64,000 nucleotides of DNA, from the NCBI RefSeq assembly GCF_026005215.1, contig NZ_BPMA01000028.1, positions 30,165 through 94,164 on the forward strand, read 5' to 3'. How positions within the stretch are numbered: position 1 is the stretch's first letter; every line of letters starts with the position of its first letter. Shown here piece by piece: positions 43,107-52,304 of this stretch. The notes below the pieces were generated by a model. It did not search any database. It was not told the DNA's origin and saw only the letters and a list, made by a program, of their open reading frames with translations. Made by a program: the position numbers and the translations under genes. Source of the DNA: Capnocytophaga catalasegens. Its GTDB lineage: Bacteria; Bacteroidota; Bacteroidia; Flavobacteriales; Flavobacteriaceae.

Positions 43107-44374
43107 AAGAAGAATGGCTAAAAGATATACATAAACAAATGACTGACTATGAACTGGATGAGCCCGACAACTTGTGGGAACAAATTCAAACCAAAATGTC
43201 AGAAGAAAAAAACAAACGCAATCGAACAATTGCTTTACTATGGACAAAACGCTTAGCCTCGGCAGTAGCGATTGTATTTCTTTTGTTTTCAATCGGTCAG
43301 TATTTGGGCAAAAATACAGACTCTGCTACTATAAAAATGGTTGATGTGCCAAAAAAAATAGTTTCTAAACAAGAAGACAATGTTAATAATAATCTGTCTT
43401 CACCTTCGATTGTAAAAAACAAAAACATTTTTATTGAAAAAAATACAACCCAAAACACATCAGAAAAAATCGTTTCAGCAGAAAAAAAATCATTGGAAAA
43501 CACAAAACAAAAGCCTCAAAATAAATCAAATTTTGATACTTCAAAAGTAGTTCTGATACAAAAAAATATGCAAATGGCAACTATCAAAACAGATTATACT
43601 TTGACCGAAAATCTAGAAAATGAACCTCAATCACGTACAAGTGAAGAAATACTTCCAGAAGAAATGGCACAAGTAACCACTGATAAAGCTCCGAAACGTA
43701 TGGCTTTTGGAGTATTTACCTCAGGAGGAGCAAGTTCGTCTTTAAATAGCGAATCAGTAAATCAAGATGTGTTTCCAAGCATTGGTTCTGACGAATCAAC
43801 TTGGAAAGATAGCCCGTTGTTAGGAGCACTTGCCACTCAGGGTAGAGAAATAGAAACCAAAACAAAGCACCAATTGCCTATTCGAGCAGGATTGTTATTC
43901 AGTTATGAAATTAGTAATCGACTTGGGATAGAGAGTGGCGTTACATATACCTTTTTGGCATCAGATATACGCGAGGGCGATGATAATCTGTATTTTACAA
44001 GCCGACAACAATTACACTATGTAGGTATTCCACTCAAAGTCCGATACAAAATACTTGATACAAGAGGTTTTGAATTATATTCTTCGCTAGGGGTTCTTTC
44101 TGAAAAAAATATTTCAGGGACATCAAAAAAAACGTATTTCTTTGACAATCAAGTAACGCAGACCGAAAATGAAAAAGTCAAAATAAATCCTTGGCAATGG
44201 TCGGCAAATACATCGGTGGGCGTGCAATATAATTTTACTCCTCTATGGGGTATTTATGCAGAACCAGGTGTAAGTTATTTTTTCAAAAATAATTCCCCCG
44301 TAGAAACCATTTATACCGACAAACCATTTAATTTTAATTTTAGTTTGGGGCTAAGATTTACTTTGGGGAGATAA
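43103..44374 (+). CDS. Putative transmembrane anti-sigma factor fused to an outer-membrane beta-barrel domain
   Basis: A 423-residue protein with three parts. Residues 1-48 are charged and helical (EEWLKDIHKQMTDYELDEPDNLWEQI), as in cytoplasmic anti-sigma domains. Residues 51-69 form one membrane helix. Residues 70-200 are a low-complexity, asparagine/lysine-rich linker. The last 220 residues have PorT-like outer-membrane beta-barrel strands (IRAGLLFSYEISNRLGIESGVTYTF, LHYVGIPLKVRYKI, GVQYNFTPLWGIYAEPG, FNFSLGLRFTLG). It could link the outer membrane directly to a cytoplasmic sigma factor. The anti-sigma role is inferred from the coupling to the sigma gene. Confidence 0.75.
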   Translation: MKEEWLKDIHKQMTDYELDEPDNLWEQIQTKMSEEKNKRNRTIALLWTKRLASAVAIVFLLFSIGQYLGKNTDSATIKMVDVPKKIVSKQEDNVNNNLSSPSIVKNKNIFIEKNTTQNTSEKIVSAEKKSLENTKQKPQNKSNFDTSKVVLIQKNMQMATIKTDYTLTENLENEPQSRTSEEILPEEMAQVTTDKAPKRMAFGVFTSGGASSSLNSESVNQDVFPSIGSDESTWKDSPLLGALATQGREIETKTKHQLPIRAGLLFSYEISNRLGIESGVTYTFLASDIREGDDNLYFTSRQQLHYVGIPLKVRYKILDTRGFELYSSLGVLSEKNISGTSKKTYFFDNQVTQTENEKVKINPWQWSANTSVGVQYNFTPLWGIYAEPGVSYFFKNNSPVETIYTDKPFNFNFSLGLRFTLGR

Positions 44375-44412
44375 AAGAAATTTTACTCCAAAAAAATTGT
44401 ACAAAATTGTAT

Positions 44413-44440
44413 TTGCTTATTAAAAAATATTGTATATTTG
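44413..44440 (+). promoter_or_regulatory. Promoter of the fbp pseudogene
   Basis: TTG at 44413-44415 and TATATTTG at 44433-44440, 17-base spacer; the ATG is at 44465. The promoter looks intact although the gene is not. Confidence 0.6.
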
Positions 44441-44464
44441 AAACATCTTCTAAAAACAAATACA

Positions 44465-45468
44465 ATGCACGAATCTTTACAAACATTAGGCGAATTTATC
44501 ATCGAAAAACAGCGTGATTTCAAATATTCAACTGGAGAATTGACACGTCTGATAAGTTCCATTCGGATTGCTTCCAAAATTGTAAATAGAGAAGTAAATA
44601 AAGCGGGAATTGCCAATATTATAGGGCAAGTAGGCAATCAAAATATACAAGGCGAAGAACAACAAAAATTAGACGTTTTGGCCAATGAAATCTTTATCAA
44701 TGCCCTTTCGCAACGGGAGGTTGTTTGCGGAATAGCCTCCGAAGAAAACGACACTTTTATCGAAATAAAAAGCGGTGAAAACACCGAATTGAGCAAATAT
44801 GTTGTTTTACTGGACCCTCTAGATGGTTCTTCTAACATTGATGTTAATATTTCGGTCGGAACTATTTTTTCTATCTATCGGAGAATAACTCCCGCAGGAA
44901 CTCAGGTGCAAATACAGGATTTTCTGCAAAAAGGCATACATCAGGTAGCGGTGGTTACATCGTATATGGTTCATCAACAATGCTAGTTTATACTACGGGT
45001 AATGGCGTAAATGGTTTTACGTTAGACCCCTCGATCGGAACGTATTATCTCTCACACCCCAATATGAAATTCCCACTCGATGGAAACATTTATTCTATCA
45101 ATGAAGGAAACTATATCAAATTTCCACAAGGAGTAAAAGATTATATCAAATTCTGTCAAAAAGAAGAGGCAGACCGCCCTTATACTTCTCGATACATAGG
45201 TTCATTAGTAGCTGATTTTCATCGCAATATGATAAAAGGAGGTGTTTACATGTATCCTTCTACTTCACAATCGCCCAATGGAAAATTACGTCTTTTATAC
45301 GAATGTAATCCGATTGCTTTTCTAACGGAATAAGCCGCAGGTAAGGCTTCAGACGGATTTAACCGAATCTTAGAAATAGAACCCAAAGAGCTTCACCAGC
45401 GAGTACCTTTCTTTTGTGGAAGTACCAATATGGTAACCAAAATTGAAGAGTTTATGGGACGAAATTAG
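44465..45468 (+). pseudogene. fbp: Fructose-1,6-bisphosphatase class I, frameshift plus premature stop
   Basis: From ATG 44465 the frame encodes a normal class I FBPase through [19 protein letters not shown] and [23 protein letters not shown]. Near 44950-44953 one base is missing where a conserved AGYVIYGSST-type segment is expected, and the frame ends at 44986. The correct frame continues ([43 protein letters not shown]) to a TAA at 45331-45333 that replaces a conserved glutamine, then on to [16 protein letters not shown] and a TAG. Two independent lesions indicate real loss of this gluconeogenic enzyme unless another copy exists. Confidence 0.9.
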
Positions 45469-45661
45469 TCTTTTAAAAATATATAGGATTTATTTAAACT
45501 TTTTCTACTGATTTTTGCTTTTTGAAATAGACTTTCATTGGTATTTCTTTCAATTGATAATATTTTTTCAGTTTTTCAAAAGGATAGTAAATAATAGTCT
45601 TATTTTGACTTGAAACCTCTTTTTCCAATATTCAAATATAGTAAAATCCATTTTTTAATTG

Positions 45662-45669
45662 TATCTTTG
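45662..45669 (+). promoter_or_regulatory. -7 element of the fibronectin-III gene
   Basis: TATCTTTG, an exact consensus, 94 bases before the ATG; no clear -33. Confidence 0.5.
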
Positions 45670-45762
45670 CCCAAAGTTTCTTGATTTTTAAATTCTTAAT
45701 AAAACAAAAAACACTAAATTTTCTTGGAATTTTTACTTTTTAGAAAAGGTTAGACAGGTTTT

Positions 45763-47820
45763 ATGAAAAAGATTTATTCATTTTTATTTTTTTTAGTTAC
45801 TTTTCTTTGTTTTTCGCAAGAGAAACCATCTTTGCAATTAGTGAGAGAAATCCGTAAAGATGCTATTTGTTTGCGTTGGGCGGTCGATTCTCCTGTGGCT
45901 TGGCAGAAGTCTAATACCATTGGTTTTCAGTTAGAACGCTATACTATTTTGCGTAATGGAACACTTTTATCTCCTGCCGAACGCTTGGATTTAGGAACTT
46001 TTGTTGTCCCTTCGTTAAATGCTTGGAAAACATTGGTTGAACAAAATGACAATGCTGCCATTGTAGCACAAGCCATTTATGGAGAAGATTTTCAGGTAGA
46101 AATGGCATCAGGACAAAATGCTATCGAAGGAATTGTCAATAAAGCCAAAGAAATAGAACAGCGTTTTTCGTTTGCACTAATGGCGGCCGATTTAGATTTT
46201 GATGTAGCTCAATTTGCCGGTTGGGGCTATGTAGATAAACAAGTCAAAAACAACGAAAAATATTTATACAAAATTCGGTTGCTACCCAGCGAAAAACTTT
46301 CTCTTGATGAGGCTACGGTTATAGGGAGCTTAGGCGAATACGAACAACTGCCCGCTCCGATTGATTTTACTGCTTTTTTTCAAGACCAAAAAGTGCTTCT
46401 TACGTGGGATTATAAAATATTAAGCAATCTGTATAGTTATTATTTTTTGGAAAAATCCGAAGAAAAAGCTCCTTTTAAACCTATTAGCGAACTTCCGGTG
46501 GTCAATATGAATCAAAATGCCAATTCGCCTGCAATGATTTATATTGATTCGCTTTCAGAAAACAATAAAGAATTTTCGTATCGCCTGCGAGGAAAAACTA
46601 TTTTTGGTTCATATAGTCCTTATTCTGAAACACTTACAGGAAAAGGACTCAAAGCACTTAGTGCAGCAGCCCAGCTCTCACAAATACAACCCACTACTAA
46701 GAAACAATATCGTATCTTATGGAATTTCCCTAAAGAAAATGAACACGAAATCACGCATTTTGCACTACTACACGCTTCTGATGATAAGAATTATCAAATA
46801 ATAACCGATAATATTCCTGTTTCGCAACGAGAGATATTGCATTTGCCTTTTTCTTCGTCCAATTATTATAAAATACGTACCTTTGGCAAAGATGGCTCGA
46901 AGCAAGATTCGTTTGCTATGCTCATACAGCCCGAAGATGAAACACCTCCTGCTATTGTACAAGAACTTAGCGGAACAATTGATTCACTTGGTGTGGTACA
47001 ACTGCACTGAAAAGCCAATACCGATGCTGATTTGATGGGCTATTACGTGTTTCGTGGCAATCAAAAAACAGAAGAAATGATGCGTATTACAGGCTCTCAT
47101 ATCACAACACCCTACATTACAGACATCATATCTCTCAAAAACCTAAATGCAAAAGTGTATTACTATGTAACCGCTATTGATTTTCGTAAGAACGAATCTT
47201 CCAAATCGGATATTTTGGAACTGAGTAAACCAGATAAAATTCCACCCACAACACCCATTTTTACAGCCTATTCTCAAGAAAAAAACCATTGGAAGATTAC
47301 TTGGCGAAAAAGTTTTGATGATGATGTAGCACGCTATCACCTTTATCGGAAAGAAAAAGACGCTACCCAATGGACAAAAATTCATTCTGAAAAAAATAAC
47401 GGAGGCGAAAGCTACACCTATAAAGAACTTGCTACCCTTTCGGGAATGTATGTATATGCGGTTCAGGCAGAAGACCTTAGCCAAAACCTATCAGAGTTTT
47501 CACCAGTGATTCATATTGACCACAAGCCTCTCTCAGATACACGCGTACTACGCGGATTAAATAGCCGTGTTACAAAACAAGCCATAGAACTTAGATGGAG
47601 TGAATTTAAAGTAGCGATTGATCAAATTCTGATTTACAAGGCTATCAAAGGCGAGAAACCTACTCTTTGGCGAAGTTTTTCACAAAACATTACCTCGGTA
47701 CAAGACACCGATTTTGTACCCGATACGACGTATCAGTACTTGATAAAAGTAATCTTAAAAGACCAAACCCCTACACCTACTGAAAAAATTGACGTTTTTG
47801 TAAAAAACACCGAACTATAA
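45763..47820 (+). pseudogene. Exported fibronectin type III-domain protein with internal stop
   Basis: One frame of 686 codons is interrupted by a TGA at 47008-47010. The context, VVQLH-stop-KANTDADLMGYYVFRG, matches the FN3 pattern in which the stop position is normally tryptophan, so TGG to TGA is the simplest change. A signal peptide (residues 1-18, LCFSQ) is followed by several FN3-like domains, before (KVLLTWDYKILSNLYSYYFLEKS) and after the stop (HWKITWRKSFDDDVARYHLYRKE; AIELRWSEF). No T9SS tail is seen. It lies in the same direction as the SprB-repeat gene, with which it may have worked at the surface. Confidence 0.85.
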
Positions 47821-47866
47821 TTCTATTTTCTATTTTGATTTTTTCCTCGCAATATTTACACCCACG

Positions 47867-47892
47867 TAGGGGCAAAAAATCTTTTACCCCTA
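47867..47892. repeat. REP-like inverted repeat
   Basis: TAGGGGCAAAA ... TTTTACCCCTA, related to the hairpin at 14997-15018. Confidence 0.5.
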
Positions 47893-47907
47893 AACCAACC
47901 ACACTAC

Positions 47908-47938
47908 ACTTTGTCAAAGTCGGAAACTTTGACAAAGT
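47908..47938. repeat. Perfect 13-bp inverted repeat
   Basis: ACTTTGTCAAAGT-CGGAA-ACTTTGACAAAGT; each arm is itself nearly palindromic. It lies in the spacer after the fibronectin-III pseudogene, next to another repeat, and looks like an intergenic REP element rather than a terminator because there is no T run. Confidence 0.65.
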
Positions 47939-47974
47939 CGATATACGACAACTACGGCTTTCTGCAAAAAACAA

Positions 47975-48003
47975 AAAACTCCCGTACTATACGGGAGTTT
48001 TTA
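47975..48003. terminator. Bidirectional terminator
   Basis: AAAACTCCCGTA-CTA-TACGGGAGTTTT, a perfect 12-bp stem with A/T tails between convergent units. Confidence 0.88.
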
Positions 48004-48019
48004 TGTTTTAATAAAATGA

Positions 48020-48766
48020 TTATTGTTTTTTGAATATCATTGTAATAGGTTCTTTAGTATCTTCTGTAATACCTTCAAGGGCTAATTCGTTATTTTTAAG
48101 TGAAAAAGTCATTTCGTCTGTTTTATTTCCTTGGTTCAGAATAAGTTTATTTCCTGAGACGGTATAAGAACCATTTGTTGTTATTGTTTCACAATCAGAT
48201 GACTTATCCTTTTCTTGAACGGCATTAAATTGGAATGTTTTATCTGTAAAAACATACGTTGTTTGTATCATACATTTGTCAAGATGCGCTGTAGCTCCAT
48301 TTATTTTTATAGTTTCCAACGCCCAAGTTCCTAACAAATGGGTTTGTATCAGGATCTGGATCTACTAAGGGAGGTGGTGTTTTTCGAGCGTTTTTCTTGT
48401 AAGTTGTAACAACTCCACTACTCTCTGATGTTATTGTTAAGAATCTCCATTAACAACGTAAGAAGCACTTGATTTTTCTCCATTTGCTTCAAAAATTATT
48501 TTGTTGTTTGATAATGTATAACCCCCTTTTTGGATTTGTTCTATACACCCCACTCTCTCTTTAAAAGAGTGTACTTCTATTTCTTTTTCAGTAAAAATAA
48601 TATACGAATATTCTCCACAAACACCTTTGATATCTACTCCTTTTTCTACATTTGATAGTAGTGCCCATTCTCCAATTAGAGGGTTTGTTTTGTTATCTTT
48701 GTCTTTGCTACAAGACGTAAATGATACTGCTAAAATAGCGGTTGCTAAAATTAAGATTTTTTTCAT
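48020..48766 (-). pseudogene. Two-domain lipocalin-like lipoprotein with two frameshifts
   Basis: Three frames join into one lipoprotein beginning at ATG 48766 (MKKILILATAILAVSFTSC then SKDKDN, a good surface-export signal). Domain 1 (NPLIGEWALLSNVEKG to ASYVVNGDS) ends at a stop near 48437. The next frame gives LTITSESSGVVTTYKKN and the linker PPPLVDPDPDTNPF. A second shift near 48340 leads into domain 2 (LGTWALETIKINGATAHLDKC to TMIFKKQ). The two domains are similar, each starting with the G-x-W strand of lipocalin-like proteins, implying an internal duplication. Function unknown. Confidence 0.75.
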
Positions 48767-48843
48767 GTTAAAATGTTTTTTTATTTTTATGGCGCATAAG
48801 ATAAAAAATTTTATAAAATAAACAAATGTTTTTAAAAATTTTT

Positions 48844-48851
48844 TAATTTTG
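48844..48851 (+). promoter_or_regulatory. -7 element of the SprB-repeat gene
   Basis: TAATTTTG, an exact consensus, 18 bases before the ATG at 48869. Confidence 0.55.
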
Positions 48852-48868
48852 CAGAAAATTTTCATTTT

Positions 48869-51800
48869 ATGAAAAAAATTTTACTCTCCATTGTTGTTGC
48901 TACATTCTCTTACTCTCTGCTCGGACAAGAATATTTACCTTGGAAACTCAGTGATGAAGAACGGAAAGAAAATGCTTATATTTTTCATGTAGAAGAAATG
49001 AAAACTCATGTTTTTTTGATGATGGAGAATGTTATTCACGTTTTCATATAGAAGCAAAATCTAAAAATATTGAAAAAACTAATCCTTATTCTGAAAATTT
49101 ATCAAATTATGTTACAAAACATAAGTATGGTTGTTTTTTGGGAGCTTGTATTCATGCTGATTGGTATATAGATAATAAAATTTCTGCGTTCGATTTTCGT
49201 TTGAAAAAGAACATAGAGTATGTTAATGCTGTTTATAATCTTGGTGAAGAAAGTGAATGGGGTAATTGTGGTAGTGGATATGAAACAAGAAGGGAATGGA
49301 CTGTTACGTTATTTCCAAAAGACAAATATCCTTTAAGATTTTGTCAAGAAACTCCTATATATTTTGATTCGGGAGAAAGTCGTGATAAGGGTAAGTGGGC
49401 GTTACAAAATTCATCCAATACATTATATAGAATCTAAAACCTCTAATGGAGGTGAAAATACTTTTTTACCCATAGGAGATAAAATAAAAATATCAGCCAA
49501 AAATGATTTTCCTGATAGAAGTTGGTATTATTTTCTATACTATAAAATTTGAAAATGGAGTATATAAAGATTGGAAATATATAAATTCTAATATTACAGA
49601 TGAAGGGAGTAAATTATCAATATCCGTTTCAGTAGAAGAAATTCTCAAAGGAAAGCAGAATGCTTTGGAAATGGCAGGAGAGAAAGTTTATTTTAGAGTT
49701 GTATCAAAAGATAACAATGGTAATGCTTGTGCGTCGTCCAATATACTTGATTTAACCGTTTGGTCAATCTGCTCCTAAAATAGTTGATTTTAACTTATCC
49801 AACCCTGATTGCCCTAATGGAAAAGGCAAATTAGAAATAAATTTTGATAGAACGTTATTTCCAAATGAATATTTTAGAGTTTCTTTGGTTTATAAAAATC
49901 TCACAGGAGTATTCAAATCGTATGATTATAATGAAACCAAAAAAATGTTAGAAAATGATACAAAACTCATTTTTGAAGATATCCCTGTTGGAGAATATGT
50001 ATTTCAATCTATAGGTGCTATCGAGCAGAAGAAACAAACTAATGACCTATCTATTTTTGATAAATATTTACCAACTTATTCAGATGGAAATAATTACGAT
50101 AAGATTTTTGAGGTTAAAGACCCTGCTGAACTAACCGCCACCCCAACCATCACAAACAATCTTTGTTATGGAGCAAAAGAAGGTTCTATAAAGGTTACCG
50201 TTTCTGGAGGGACACCTTCGTACCGGTATATAAAAGAAGGTACTAACGAAGAAATACACTTTACTGGCAAGTCATTTACTATTAACTCTCTTGCGGCAGG
50301 TACTTATAAGTTCCGTATCAAAGACAGCCGAAATTGTCCAGAGCCAGACGGGGTAGAAGTTATTGCTACCATTACTGAGCCTACACCTATTGAGATTGTC
50401 AATGAAAATATAGCCGAAGAAGATGCCAATGGCAACGAAAATCCACGAGCGTTCAAAACCAATGTTTCTGGTTTTGGACTGAAAAATGGAAAAATCCGCG
50501 CCGAAATAACCGAAGGCACGCCTTTTAGTAATCCTTCTATTCCTTATCAAGTAGTTTTAACTACTGACAAAGGAGTTACTGTTGCTTCGGCTTTGACAGA
50601 AATCAGTATCCAAAATCATTTTATTGTTCATTACAACCAATTAGAAAAAGGAAACTATACCCTTACTATTACAGATAGCAATGGCTGTACAGAATCTCGT
50701 AATATTTTTATTGATGAACCTGACCCTTTAATCGTTACTCTATCAGAAAAAAAATCCATTTCGTGTAATCCAGCCAATGATGACCCTAATAACGATTCTA
50801 AACTCAACAACGATGGTGAGATTTCTGCAACGGTAAGTGGAGGAGTTCCTTTTAAGAACGGTGTATACAAATATGTGTGGTATCGTCTGGAAGGGTCGCA
50901 GGTTCAAAGACTATTTGGTGAAGAAAAAACGATAGAAAATCTAACCGAAGGTGTTTATCAAGTAGCTATTGAAGACAAAAAAGGAAATAAAACCACAGGT
51001 ACCATTACACTAAAATTCCCCGAACGATTATCTCTTACCACAGAAAGCTCGGAAATTCGTTGTTCAGCACCTACCTCAGGAACAGCCAAAGCACACCCCA
51101 AAGGAGGTACTCCACCCTATACCTACCAGTGGAGCGATGGGCAAACCTCACAAACGGCCACAGGACTTTCCGTAGGGAAATATTTTGTTGTGGTAAGTGA
51201 TAGCAAAGGTTGTTCCGTGCAAGCGCAAGTAGTGCTTTCGTACCCGGATGCTGCCAAAATTGATAACGAACAAGTTACACAACTTACTTGCTATGGCGAC
51301 CAAAATGGAAGCGTCTCTGTAACAACATCGGGAGGAAAAGGTCGTGTTTCTCATACTTGGTACGATGCTTCGGGTAATATAATTACTCAAGGCGTTTCTC
51401 AAAACGGAAAAACCATCAAAAATCTCTCAGCAGGTACTTACAAAATCGTACTTCGCGACGAGGGAGATTGTCCTGCTATTGAAAAAACATTTGAAATTGT
51501 ACAACCTCAAAAACTGCAATTATCAATTGAGCGAGAAATTACTCTTTGCCAAGGCGATAGTTACACCTTCGATTTAGAAGGACAAATACCCAATGCTACC
51601 TATCGCTGGACAGACAATGCGGGTGATTATTATGTAGAGGCAACCAATTTGGCAGGATGTAAAACTGCCGAAAAAATTGTTGTAAAACAAAGCTCACAAG
51701 TATTGGATATTGATTTTCTAGTAGCTACTACTTCATATTATGATTATACGCTCAAACTTATCAATCTTTCTAAAAAAACAGACGCTCTACAATGGCAATT

Positions 51801-52236
51801 CCCTGATAATGTGATAATTGTTCAGCAAGATGATCAGCAAGCCGAAGTACGTTTTTCAAAAGAAGGTACTTATAAAGTAGGACTCAAAGGTTCTTTGGGT
51901 GATTGTAATAAAGTGATTTACAAAACGTTATTTGTTGAAAAAGATCGTATCGGAATACAAAAAGAACCTGTTGCTCAGAAGAATATCGAATCGTTTTTGA
52001 TTGTTCCCAATCCCAATTCAGGTTCGTACCAATTACACATTAAGTTAAGTAAAGCTACTGCTATACGAGTGCGATTGATTGATATGCTTGGTCGAGAACT
52101 TTTTGCTCCAGAAGATTTTCCCGCACAATCTGAGTTTATCTTGCCTTTCAACAAATCCAATCTGTCTGCTGGGCAATACATTATCTTGTTAGAAGCAGGC
52201 AATGATGTACTCTCACAAAAAATGATTGTTAAATAA
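48869..52236 (+). pseudogene. SprB-repeat, T9SS-secreted surface protein with at least four frameshifts
   Basis: The original product was about 1120 residues. A signal peptide (MKKILLSIVVATFSYSLLGQ) opens the gene. Frame changes occur in a T run at 49011-49017 (seven T; eight would keep the frame), near 49395, near 49540 and near 49760. From 49885 to the end the frame is open for 783 codons: several SprB-type repeats (e.g. TNNLCYGAKEGSIKVTVSGG, CSAPTSGTAKAHPKGG, LTCYGDQNGSVSVTTSGG) and a type A T9SS sorting domain (IVPNPNSGSY ... LSAGQYIILLEAG ... MIVK). Intact relatives are exported by the gliding-associated type 9 system and may act as adhesins. The open 3' part lacks a signal peptide. Confidence 0.85.
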
Positions 52237-52256
52237 TTGATTACAAGTAATTTATA

Positions 52257-52294
52257 AAAACTCTCATTCTATTATTTTTAGAATGAGAGTTTTT
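52257..52294. terminator. Bidirectional terminator
   Basis: AAAACTCTCATTCTA / TAGAATGAGAGTTTT, a perfect 15-bp stem with a 7-base loop between convergent genes. Confidence 0.92.
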
Positions 52295-52304
52295 ATACAC
52301 AATA

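Noticed and set aside
45480..45640. A short lysine-rich minus-strand frame after the fbp pseudogene
   Set aside because: Fewer than 50 codons, no ATG, preceded directly by a stop and no family resemblance; possibly a gene remnant but not supportable.
47008..47010. Selenocysteine or stop read-through explaining the in-frame TGA
   Set aside because: No SECIS-like hairpin was evident, and other genes here are broken by TAA, TAG and frameshifts, so ordinary inactivation is simpler.
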